Part shown: positions 11,445 to 21,740 of the stretch, in pieces
How the letters are laid out: every line of letters starts with the position of its first letter
Position numbering within the stretch: position 1 is the first letter of the stretch
Assembly: GCA_020064725.1 (NCBI GenBank)
Contig: JAGTWJ010000002.1
Location: forward strand, 2,294,001-2,358,000
Length of the DNA stretch: 64,000 bases
From: Drechslerella dactyloides
Taxonomy: Eukaryota; Ascomycota; Orbiliomycetes; Orbiliales; Orbiliaceae
Direction: 5' to 3'
Notes under the pieces: generated by a model
Seen by the model: the letters and a program-made list of their open reading frames with translations, nothing else
Databases searched by the model: none
What the model was told of the DNA's origin: nothing
Program-made: the position numbers and the translations under genes

Positions 11445-12036
11445 TTAGTAAGAGCTTTCTGTCTGCTTCCATTTCGACCCAGCTCGAGTGGCTACAGAAG
11501 AGGCCGACAAACCGATGAGACTCGCGATAAAATGGGCTGTTCCCGATTCCACAATCTCTTCGGCTTCAAGCCCCGTAATGCAATCGAGGATCCAATCTTG
11601 ACATCTATTCGGCCCATCCCTAGGTGGTGGTTCTCTAGAAATTATCTCCTCGGCTCGTCTTTTTTGAGTTCCCGACATTATGGCAACCTGAACAAGACCT
11701 AGACGTTAAATATTGCGTCAGCTACATGTATACATGATTTTGGAAACTTGTAAATAAATTATGGAATACATCGAGATCACACGTGTAAATTGTGGTCAAT
11801 GAAATCTCCCACGATATTCTCTAGCATATATGCATACCTTCAGAAATTTTGGTTTGGATCCTCACACCCGATCTTGTGTCAAGGTGATACCAATTCATGG
11901 CTCGATCGACCAAAAGTACCTGATACATATCTCCATACTCATCTCCCACTCTGCGTATGCCGAATGACCAATGTGATCGCTCCTCTGGATTTATGCCAGG
12001 TCCGAAAACAATGATCACTAGCTCGTAGTCCACCAT
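11445..12036 (-). CDS. Small uncharacterised protein, possible permuted-papain fold
   Basis: Two exons (11838-12036 and 11445-11698) join in phase across an intron with GTATGC donor and CTAG acceptor to give 150 residues. I do not recognise a named family, but similar small proteins occur in many moulds. Visible pattern: a beta-rich start MVDYELVIIVFG, an early His in SHWSFGIRR, then HLDTR, and a later NRCQDWILDCI helix carrying Cys. His before Cys is the order seen in permuted papain-like folds (LRAT, PPPDE, NlpC-like), so a thiol hydrolase or acyltransferase is possible; this is inference only. There is no signal peptide or membrane helix. It could also be an inactive member. Neighbours give no clue. 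Confidence 0.62.
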
Positions 12037-15000
12037 TTATCTGGGTTGACGCTCAGACCGTGGTAAAAATAAAGAGGGATAGATATTACTAAAGGTATTT
12101 AGGAATTAATTTCCAAACTGGTCAGGCGTAAGTATCTAGCGTAGCGCGCTAACCTGGGTCCCAGGTACTGGTGTGTATGCGTACCTAAGCCAAGTATGTA
12201 TAGTAAAGTCTATCGATAGCCGCGCAGCGTCCTAGTAAATTCTCGATCTTTGTTGAGGCTTAGAGCATCCCATGGATCCTTGAAGTATTTCAAGTGCCCC
12301 AGTTCAGACGTTCGACGATACGGGACACCTTTGCGTAGCACACTGCTTGAGCATTGGCATCGTCGTTGTACCACCAACGTGCATCCCAGGCCTCCATGCT
12401 TACGTATATATATAACATGCGAGTCGACACTTATATGCCTCAGTTTCCAAAGTGCAACCGGCGCCGGCCGGCAGGCCCAATAGAACTCATGAGAAACACT
12501 GCAATCCGTCCAAAACAGGATTCCGAGAAACCAATAGCCAAAAGCCGAGCAATACGCGCTGACGCCCCACTTTTGCAACCGAAAGTGGAAGAAAAACGTC
12601 CGATCATCGATAGATGTTGCAATGTTGTATTTTGCGCGGCACAACATGGGCTGCATAACATGCATGCAGATGCAAGGTTGCCTTGCCGCCTAGTATTTCT
12701 CCCCTCTCATAAACCTGCACGCTAACTTAACGAGACAACTATACGCTTGTATTGCAGCTCTTTCGTGTGGCGTGCCCTCTATAGGCCCTATTGATCAAGG
12801 GGTTCTTGTATCATGATTCCACTAGCTTGTGGCCTAGTACTCTGCAGGTCCTTCAACTCATCTTAATCCCGACCTCCCAATAGGCAATTTAAGCCGGGCA
12901 TCCGGTCAACGATGCGAAGTCTAGGTCGCCGTCTCGTTGGTAGCTCATACATCGGTTCCCTGGAAACTTCGCAACGGCGCGTTCCATCTGATTTGACGCA
13001 GTACGGGATACGCTTATGACGTTTACAGCCTCTCCGGCGATGAAATTTGCATTCGTTCAGCTAAAGGACCTCCCGGATACGCTCTTCTATACCGCTGTAG
13101 TCTTTTCAATAAGAAACGCCGACCATGTCAATCGACGTGTGTATGTGTAATACATTTCCCGCTGCAAAAATAAATTGAATAGCATATACTAGCAGATCCG
13201 GACGTACGATATATCTTGGTATGTGCGTAATTGCTAATTGCAGTCAGTTAGCAGGCAATTGCATGCCCTAGATGGATCAACCGTCGTACAATTCTTGCTA
13301 CCATCACCGGCATGCGGTCCCACGGCCCGTCTACAAGACGTCGCAATGCTCAAGCTATTCTCTAGAGACCGTCAGGGCAGTTCTAACCGCTGACTCGTAC
13401 ATGATCACATACGGGAATTGAGACCAAGTCGGGAACCACAACTTTGCCAAAATAGTGAGGGGCCCTGAGTGTATCACTTGAGGGAGAACTGGCTCGTAAT
13501 CCAGACCCTCCCTTTTACAGTTTCGCTTGCGAGGTCCAAGGAGAACCAATGATTCGCGCCATCAAGGCGGAGGCACACATACAAGTAAATTCATGCTCAG
13601 GTAAATATACGGCGCCGGGCGGGCTTCCTAGTGATTGTGTAGGTTTGTGTTTGCTGACCTGTAGTGCTTGTCTGATGGATGAGGCTGGTCTCGCAAATCA
13701 AAGCGGTACAGTCCACGAGGTTTTGAAACATGGAAAAAAGGGGAGGTTCTGGTTGACAAGACGAGATGAGGCTTCTCAATTTCAGACACGTATTCATCTC
13801 AAGGTATAAGCTCACAAATATACTCGTCCAGCGAAGGGAATCGGACTGGTTCGACATCACAGGTACCGTGCTTCACGATAGTGTAGAACCCTCGGCTGGA
13901 AAGCTTTTTTACCATCTGGGGCACCTCGCAAACTCAACTCGGGGCATTCTCAAGGAAAGACAGGTTTCAAGCACATGTCGGTCGTTGGCACCCAGTTCTA
14001 CGTATTAAGTTGTATCGTGAACCAGACGCTATCCTATAGCCTGCGGAAGCAGGCATGCCGGAGGCGCAGGACTGGCAATCTGGTTTACGAGACAACGTAT
14101 TAAGCAACCGTTGTTGATGGTCCTGAAAATTATCATGCGGTGGTCCCGTGATCTGGCTTCTCTGGCGCCCATAGTTTAGGTATCAACAGTCCTATAGACA
14201 TCTTGGTCAGAAAGATGAATCAGGCCGTGTTCTCCCTTCGGATGTCTCAATAGCGGCAGCCTAGATATTTCATAAGGATAAATTGATCTTCAACGGCGCC
14301 GTAAGACGAGGAAAGGTGATCTGGTACACGATAGTGGATAACCGGTGGTGAAACGACGAGGATGCCAACATATCATCATCAAATGCTGGATACCGCAGTC
14401 ACCACAAATAATCTCAACTGGCGCCAAAACATTTCGATACTGCAGCAAGGTTTGCTATTACAACACCGGTCCTCGGATACCTATATAGAAAGATACTCGT
14501 ATGCATATTAAATATGGATGTGTCATGCTGGCAAATGAGCTCAACAGCGAGACTTTTTTCGCACGTAGTATGGAATAAATTTTCCAGAGACGAGAGATTG
14601 GATCCAGTGCGATCTTTGCGCGCGAAGCAATTCGCTTTCTGCAAAACTCTCTCACTTGTCCAAGCCGACGCTTGCAACGATAATGGTCTAATGAGAACTG
14701 GGATGAGTTCTCTGCAAGTAAGTGGTCTTGCTGAATCTGGAGATGGTAAATCTTACTGATACGTCCTATGATCTTTGGGAAGTCCGCCACATCTTAGATA
14801 TGTATATTTTGGTTTGGTCACAGAAATACTAGTAGCTCAAAGTTAACAGACATTATCCTTTTATCAGTTTGCCTGATTAGAAGGGGTCTCTTCATAAAAC
14901 GAATAGACGCAGAAGTAGCGAGCGAGTCACCTTCGAGATCTACTGATATAGAACTAGAGTAGTTTACAATTTGGCTTAAGAACCGCGGCGTGACCTTAGA

Positions 15001-15489
15001 GGGATATACTTTATAGTTATCGTGGATACCCGAATTCGAGGTTGTCGTGTGGTAAATTTGGTGTTGACGCGTTTGGCGTCGCCAGATCCTGGCCCAGCGC
15101 AACTTCACGCCATCGCCCAAAGCAATCAGGTCGCGCCAAAGGACCTCCTCCACCTCTCCACTTCCACCTCCACCTACCTGCTTCTCTCCCTTATCTACAC
15201 CCGCGGTATCATAATTCCTCCCCACAGCTAGGATACAGAAGACACGAATCGATCGCACCCCTCGCGACACGACAAGGGAACTGACTGCACCCCAGCCGCG
15301 TCGGACATTGCGCGCCCAGGCTGCTACTCATTCATCTCGGATACGCGCAGCAAATCCTGCAGCACCATCGATCACCGTCTATTCATTATCCATCACCGGG
15401 ACGCCTGCATATACGGTCTCAGGTCTCGCTCCCTGCCAATCTACGTGACTATCGCCTCCGCGCAGCCGCGACCCCCCCCAATCGCAAAC
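12037..15489. other. Gene-poor intergenic region
   Basis: About 3.4 kb with no intact gene. Open frames are short and inconsistent. A decayed coding-like stretch sits on the minus strand at 13355-13915 and another short one at about 14458-14790. The last 400 bases (15100-15489) are pyrimidine-rich with CTCCACCT repeats and form the likely NSP1 promoter and 5' leader. Confidence 0.5.
13355..13915 (-). pseudogene. Possible decayed gene remnant
   Basis: Reading the minus strand in one frame from an ATG at 13913-13915 gives MVKKLSSRGFYTIVKHGT, then DVEPVRFPSLDEYICELIP, a stop, more protein-like sequence (VLSTRTSPFFHVSKPRGLYR), two further stops, and a tail GLDYEPVLPQVIHSGPL. All pieces lie in the same frame, which is unusual for chance. 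No family was recognised. Alternatives are a gene with very short introns removing the stops, or coincidence. Confidence 0.2.
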
Positions 15490-18255
15490 ATGTCGAACAA
15501 CCCCAGCATATTCGGACAGTCGACCTCGAGCATCTTTGGCAGCTCGACCACCGGCACCGGCACGTCGGGAGAGAACAAGCCCAACCTATTCGGAACGGCA
15601 AACACGCCAGCTTCGAGCGGCCAGACGAATCTCTTCGGCCAGACCGCGGGGACGCCCACGCAGAGCACCGCGTCGACAGGTGGCGCCGGGTTATTCGGGG
15701 GCGCCGCGACGCCGGCCTCCTCTGGCAATAGCATCTTTGGCAAGTCGGCGACGAGTCTGTTTGGCGCATCGACCAATACTCCCGGCGCGAGCACACCGAC
15801 GGGGACATCCTCCACGCCGTCGATATTCGGCGCCAGCTCGACGCAGGGGACTAAATCTACGAATACCTTCAGCTTTGGGTCGACGCAGGCTGCCACGCCA
15901 GCTGGCTCCCAAACGCCAACGCAGTCCGGGACGACGGGGTCGAATTTCTTCAGCGGGTCCACGACGCCTGCTGCGAACAGACTGGCTCCGATGAACTCGG
16001 GTAACATGTTTGGACAGTCGACGACGCCGGCACAGCCGCCGCCTGCGAGCTTGAGCGGTAGCGGGATGTTCGCCGCGTCTACTGGTGCTGCTCCTGCCGA
16101 TGCTAACAAGTCGGGAAATCTCTTCGGGGGTACGTCGAATACGAGTCTGTTCGGATCGGGAGCAGCGAAACCGGGTGCTGCACCGTCCGGGACGGCGAGT
16201 AGCTTGTTCAGCGCGGGCTCACAGGGGGCTGCGACTCCGACAAACAGCTCCATGTTTCCGTCGCAGGCGTCCGGTGCGGCGCCGGCAGCCTCTGCTGCGG
16301 ATTCTGCAAAGGCGGTGGGAAGCTCGATCTTTGGGACTTCGACAGCATCGACTGCCGGAAACCTGTTCGGCGGGGCGAAGCCTTCGACTCCCGCGCCGTC
16401 TGGGACGGTGACTCCATCCGCTGGAGCTAATTTGTTCGGCGCCGGCTCTGGCGCCAGCAATCTCTTCACGTCGCAAGCAGCTGCGTCATCGGTGACTCCC
16501 AGTGCGCAGAGCATCTTTGGAGCTAAGACTGAAACCCCGAAGCCGACGGCTGCAGGACTGTTTGGATTGGATGCTTCCAAGCCCGCGGCTGCGGCGTCCA
16601 TCGGTGCTGGCGCTGCGGACGCTTCGAAGCCGGCCAATCTGTTCGGCGGGCCCATGCCGACGCCGGGAGGACAGAAGCCTGCTTCTTTATTCGGCCCGGG
16701 AGCTACTCCGTCGGCTGGCACGCCGACTACGGCCACGCCGACTGATGCTCAGAAGCCAGCTATGCCGGCATCTCTGTTTGGAGGCGGGGCTACCAGAACG
16801 CCAGCTACCCCGACCTCTGCCACAAGCCTCTTCAGCACGGGACCCGGCGCGACAGGGCAGGGCGCCACTGGTCAACCAGGTTTGTCCTGTTCCCTCAATT
16901 ACGATTATTGAGTACTCAAGCTAATTGTATCTTTGTTCATCAGGCAATTTGTTCGGCACGCCGGGTACTGCAAAGCCGGCAGGTGCGGGAATGTTCAATA
17001 AAGATACCCCGTCCGCCACGACGGCCACCAAGCCCTCAATCTTTCCCACCGGAACTCCAGCGACCACTACAACTGCCACCGGTGCAGCTCCAGCGGCGGC
17101 CCCAGCTTCACTATTCGGACCGAAACCGACTGACGCCAAACCAACCACACCTGCCGCGACCACCCAGGCACAAGCAGGAAGCCTTTTCAGCGCCTCCACC
17201 GCTGCTGCCTCTTCTGCTGCCGCGCCAGCATCCGCCACGGCCACGACACAAGCAGCAGCTCCTGGCGCCTCGCTCTTCGGCAAGCCCCCGCAGCCCGCTG
17301 CCGCCGCCGCCGACGCCAACAAGCCAGCCACCGCACCGGCCACTGCCGCCGCAGCAGCAGCGCTCGCCCAAGGCCCCGTGGGCACACAACCCCCGCAGCC
17401 ATCCTCGCGCCTCAAGAACAAGTCGATGGACGAAATGATCTCGCGCTGGACATCGGACCTGGAGAAATACTCGACCGAATTCAACAAGCAAGCGACGGAA
17501 ATCGCAAGCTGGGACCGCATGCTCGTCACCAACGGCGACAAACTCGTCGAACTGCACGCGGAAACGATCAAGGCGACGAAAAAACAAGAGGACATAACCA
17601 AGGCGCTCGACTACGTCGTCGGACAGCAGGAGGAGCTGGCGGCAGCGCTGGAGCTGTACGAGAAGCAGGTGGACGACATTTTCCAGACGCAGATCGGCGG
17701 ACCGGAGGGCATGCAGCCGGCGGACCAGGAGCGCGAAAAGTCGTACCTGCTGGCGGAGAAGCTGGACAAGCAGTTGGATATTATGAGTAAGAATTTGGGG
17801 AATATCATCACGGACATCAACAATGCGACGAGCACGATCAATAAGACTAGCAACACTGAGGATCCTGTACGTCTTCTTCCTTCCCTCCTTCCTTCCTTTC
17901 ATTTTATCTCAATATATTCCGCTAGTATTCTGCGGGTATGATGTTGAGTGGAGTGTGTGCTAACGTGTGCGATAGCTTGCAACGATTGTGAAGATTCTGA
18001 ACAACCACCTTGGCGCACTGCAGGAGATTGACGTCCGGTCGAACGCGCTGGTATGTTACTTACAGTCACCCTCCCTCCCTACACTGTTCTCTCCGGTGGA
18101 TGAGTATGAGTATATGCTAACGGGGATGGTTGTCGCAGCAAGGGAAGATTGATTCGGCGCGGACGACGCGGGAGGCGAGCATGTCGAACAACGGGCTGGG
18201 CGGGCAGGATATGAATGACTTTTTCGCATCGCAGGCCTTCCGCGGTATGAGATAG
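15490..18255 (+). CDS. NSP1: Nucleoporin NSP1 (Nup62 homologue)
   Basis: Central-channel FG nucleoporin. Four exons (15490-16879, 16944-17866, 17976-18050, 18139-18255) give 834 residues. Residues 1 to about 610 are a disordered domain rich in Ala, Ser, Thr and Gly with many GLFG/SIFG/NLFG-type FG repeats, the selective barrier that binds transport receptors. From about 621 the Nsp1_C coiled coil begins (KSMDEMISRWTSDLEKYS), containing ITKALDYVVGQQEELAAALE and DKQLDIMSKNLGNIITDIN, which pairs with Nup57/Nup49 and Nup82 partners. The last exon ends MNDFFASQAFRGMR. The ATG at 15490 starts MSNNPSIFGQ; upstream codons in frame lack another ATG. Coding is very GC-rich, which creates long antisense open frames that should be ignored. 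Confidence 0.95.
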
Positions 18256-18774
18256 GTGCTACCATCGTATTGCTGGAAGAGGGGGGATTGGTGCGTTTAC
18301 ATGGAATTGTTCACTGCGGGCGGTTGGGAAAGGTAGGAAGGTAGGATTTGTGGGAGATTCTGTAAAATAATGTAATGGCAGCATGCATGCATCGTGGCTC
18401 GAATTGAATCATACATCATTATATAGATTAAATGGCACGGCTGTCGACTACAATATACGTACGTGAAGCTAAATATACGTCTTGGAATGGTTAGTTCGTC
18501 TAGATTTGTTTGGGTTTAATTCTGTGGATGTGTGTGGATTCTGCTGGACTAGCTACTAGCTACTATGCGATCGAGAAGATATACAGCAGTCCTTCTGTCC
18601 TATTTGCAGCGGAATCAACCGAAACCAATCGTCGGCGCACGATACACCGTATCCTATCCATAAGTCCGTCCGTCTTTCCCAAACCGTTCGAATATCCACC
18701 GCATTCAATTGATGCGTGGTTCAAAGGTACCAAATACGTTAAAGAGCAGATGTTGACATTTGCTGTCTGGTTAT
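18256..18774. other. Convergent intergenic region
   Basis: Separates the 3' ends of NSP1 (+) and RTC3 (-). Contains GCATGCATGCATC at 18381-18393 and ATAT-rich tracts near 18420. No gene seen. Confidence 0.5.
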
Positions 18775-19401
18775 TTATCTGTGGTTGGCCATGCTGCCGA
18801 TGGAGTCGTTCGTCGACGATTCGCGGGCGGCTGACTACATTCCCGCATCTCCGTTAGCATACATTACACAATTACTTATCCATACACATTCATATTCGTA
18901 TTCGTGACGCCGGGAGGGAGGGAAGGAGGGGAGGATGGGGCATGGGAGGGGGGATGGTTTTTGAACGTACGCTGGAGGTCTGGACGGAGCCTTCGCGCAG
19001 GATGACCGGGATGATGTCGTCGGTTTTCGTGGTGCCGAATGCGTCTTCGAGGGTGCCGTTTGACGGTTTCTCGAGGACGCCTTGGGCGCCGTGTCTGCAT
19101 TCGCCGTTAGCTGCATTTTACCTTGTACTCGTGCCTGTACGTATACAAATTCACTTGACTATAGATTGATGGGTGTATGTATATATGGAGGGGCGGGCGG
19201 AGTGAATGGAGGGGTGGAGGGGTGAAGTGGGGATACGCACTTGCGGGTGGTAAAAACGTCGAAGCCGTCGACGACGTCAACGAGAGGGGTCGAGCTGTCC
19301 TTCTTCCATTTCGACAGGGTGTCGGCGTTCTCGACGAGGACGATAAAGTCCTCGCCGTTCTTCTGGAGGTGGACGCGTGTAACGTTGCCGGCGCCGCGCA
19401 T
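18775..19401 (-). CDS. RTC3: RTC3-like protein, stand-alone SBDS N-terminal domain
   Basis: Three exons (19241-19401, 18971-19094, 18775-18834) give 114 residues. The protein is essentially one SBDS N-terminal (FYSH) domain: MRGAGNVTRVHLQKNGEDF, LVENADTLSKWKKDSSTPLV, DGFDVFTTRKHGAQGVLE, then SNGTLEDAFGTTKTDDIIPV, followed by a short Ser-rich tail ending MANHR. Yeast Rtc3/Hgh-type small SBDS-like proteins (YHR087W) have this size and are linked to RNA metabolism and stress; the precise role is unclear. All three joins keep phase, and GCTAACGG branch-like boxes precede both acceptors. Intron 1 is GT-rich and purine-rich. Confidence 0.88.
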
Positions 19402-20679
19402 TTTGACTTTTGTATGTATGTACTTTCGTTCGTGTGGGTGGTTTGGTTTATAAGAAGCTACCGGTTACTTGCCGTGCTGCAGTCGTGTACTTTTTACGGA
19501 TGGAAGTGCTGATGTAATATATTAATAGAGTGGATAGTGTGAGGTTCGCGGGGTAGATGTGCTTGTGTCAGATGTACTTGATGGCGATGGAGGTACGCAT
19601 ATGTAAGGGAAGAGGGAGAGCGGGACGGCAGCAAGTGAGGGGAAGAAGGGTATTTAAACCCCCGGCAGCCGGAGCTAGCCCGATGCACGTTGTCCCTCCC
19701 TTCTTCTCAATCCGTATGGAAAAATGCGGCCAAGATGATGTCGTCGGTCTGCCGGCCGATCGCGTGCCTGCTGCAATGGCATGACGTCACTCGCTCGAAC
19801 TGAATTTCTCCGGCAAACATCATGATGAATCATCTAGATATCTCCGCCGAGGCATCCAAGAGACACTGGCTTCAAGAGTATATACTGTCCTACGATATAT
19901 TATAATACAAGCTGTTCCCGACTGCCTTGACGGCTGTGATTGTTGTGCGGATGGCTACAGTGCCCCGCTATCGGTGTTGCATGTTGCGTCACGAATATAT
20001 CCGGCGGTCTGACGGCACGTGTTGCAATTGGCGATGCAGGCTAGTTGCAAGGGCAGAACAGGTATCCTGCAGGCTGCAAACCTAGCAAGTTACAAGTTAC
20101 CAGCCTGGCAAATATTCCAGCTGCGGACCCTAACTGGACGAAGGCTGGGCGGATGACATCAAACTGACGGACGGGCCTTGTGGGACCCGCCTGTTTAAGC
20201 TTATCTCCCTGCCATCGCGACCGCATCTTGCATGCACCGCGAATCACAATAATAGCACACTCAATCCTATAGCGCCTGGCATTTTCGAGGCTACATTCAA
20301 TCTCTATGGCTCTATACTTCATCAATTGAAGAGAATGGAAAGGCGAAGAATAATATATAGAGAAAGCAAGTGTAATTACAAGCCGTAGCCATCGTAAAAT
20401 CCGTCCCACATAAGAATATAGTAAAAAAACTCAACCCAAAAAAAACCCCAAATGTAAATCGAATAAAGAAGAATAGCGGATCCCAAAGTGATATAACGCC
20501 GTGAACAAACTTCGCGCGAGCGTGTCAGAACAATATATATATCATACACCTCAATCGAAACAAACCAAAAAGAAAAAAGCGTCCCCCGAACAAGAAAAGA
20601 ATAAAACATAAACAATCGATACGAACCAAACCACAATACTAGCGAAAGAATGAGCGAAACGGCAGGATGGAGACAGACA
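19402..20679. other. Intergenic region upstream of RTC3
   Basis: About 1.3 kb. The left part is the RTC3 promoter. The rest lies downstream of the DUF7732-like gene and includes an A-rich stretch at 20400-20600 compatible with a long 3' untranslated region. No gene seen. Confidence 0.45.
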
Positions 20680-21740
20680 CTACATGCTGTACGCGAGGTA
20701 GCATGCGATGCCCACCATCCATATATACCCTAGCTGATTCATCACCGACCCTGCCTCACTGATCGTATCGCCCGCCGCGGGACCCGTCCCGTTCTCAACC
20801 GTGCCGTTGATCAGCAGCGTCCACACCTTATCGACGGTCGCAAAGACGGTCGTGTTGCTCTGGTTGAGGGCGACGAGCTCGGCCAGGTACGTCGTGTTTC
20901 CATTGTCGTCGCACCCGCAGTCCGAGTACTGCATGCACAGGCACTGCACGGGGACGGTCTGCAGCTGGTTCAGAGTGTTGTTGTAGTACTGGTAGGCGGT
21001 GTTGTATTTGTAGCTGTAGACGGAGTACAGCCACAGGCCCGGGAAGATGAGCGCGATGGCGCCGAGCGGGAGCAGGACGGGGGCGAGGCCCAGTGGGGAC
21101 CTGCCGCCAGCCTTGTACCTGTTCATCGTAGAATATATATTAGCGTGGGTTCAACGTGTGTGTACGGATGCCGAAGATGTATGTAGACTCACCCAGAGGT
21201 TGCGCCGCCGCCGTAGCGCCCGCCGTAGGTCTTGTAGCCTTTGTAGTTGCCGCTGGACGTCTTGCCGCCGGACGTCGACGATTTGCCGCCGGATGTCGAA
21301 GATTTACCACCTGAAGAAGTCGTCTTACCATCTGATGTACTTGATTTACCACCCGACGTGGTCGTTTTTCCTCCAGAAGTTGTAGACTTACCCCCACTGC
21401 TGCCGCCCGAGGACTTTCCGCCGCTGCTGCCACCACCTCCCCTTCCTCCACCGCCACCACCACCTCCTCCACCGCCTTTGCGCTTCTCAAGATGCTGGAA
21501 GTGCACGAGGGCCTTCGAGGCCGGCTCCTCGCGCTTGTCAAAGGTTACCCGTCGGGCGACATCCTCGGCGTCGGCGAGGGGCCCGGTGCGCTTGATGGCG
21601 TTTTGCTGTTCGAGGGCGACGGGTGTGCGCTGTTGCAGCGAGCGCTCGCTGAGGGCGACGGCTGAAACCGCGGCCGGAAGCTGCGAGAGCGAAGCGAAGA
21701 GGAGCGTCGTCGCAGCGACGTGCAGTGCTGAATACTTCAT
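20680..21740 (-). CDS. Secreted or surface Gly/Ser/Lys-repeat membrane protein (DUF7732-like)
   Basis: Exons 21193-21740 and 20680-21118 give about 328 residues. The ATG at 21738-21740 starts MKYSALHVAATTLLFASLSQ, a clear signal peptide with cleavage probably after AVSA. A propeptide-like region with dibasic KR sites follows (NAIKRTG, FDKREEP, LEKRKGG), then a poly-Gly tract and about eight SGGK(S/T)(S/T) repeats (residues about 85-165). Exon 2 encodes a YKAGGRSPLG linker, a transmembrane helix (VLLPLGAIALIFPGLWLYSV), a Cys-rich ectodomain (VQCLCMQYSDCGCDDNG) with several N-glycosylation sequons, and a hydrophobic C-terminus. The layout matches fungal DUF7732-type proteins as I remember them. 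Function is unknown; the KR sites suggest Kex2-type processing. Confidence 0.7.
21250..21480 (-). repeat. Coding SGGK tandem repeats and poly-Gly tract
   Basis: Degenerate tandem units of about 24 bases encode Ser-Gly-Gly-Lys-(Ser/Thr)-(Ser/Thr) blocks, followed toward the N-terminus by a run of glycine codons (CCTCC/CCACC on the plus strand). Synonymous codons vary between units, so this looks like an old, selected protein repeat rather than a recent slippage product. Confidence 0.7.

Noticed and set aside
14458..14790. 110-codon minus-strand frame starting ADFPKIIGRISKIYHLQ
   Set aside because: Somewhat protein-like but without ATG in frame, conserved motif or splice continuation; kept only as part of the gene-poor interval.
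15441..16736. 431-codon Ala/Pro/Val-rich open frame on the minus strand
   Set aside because: Antisense of the GC-rich NSP1 FG-repeat exon. The repeating pattern mirrors the FG repeats; the sense frame has clear family identity.
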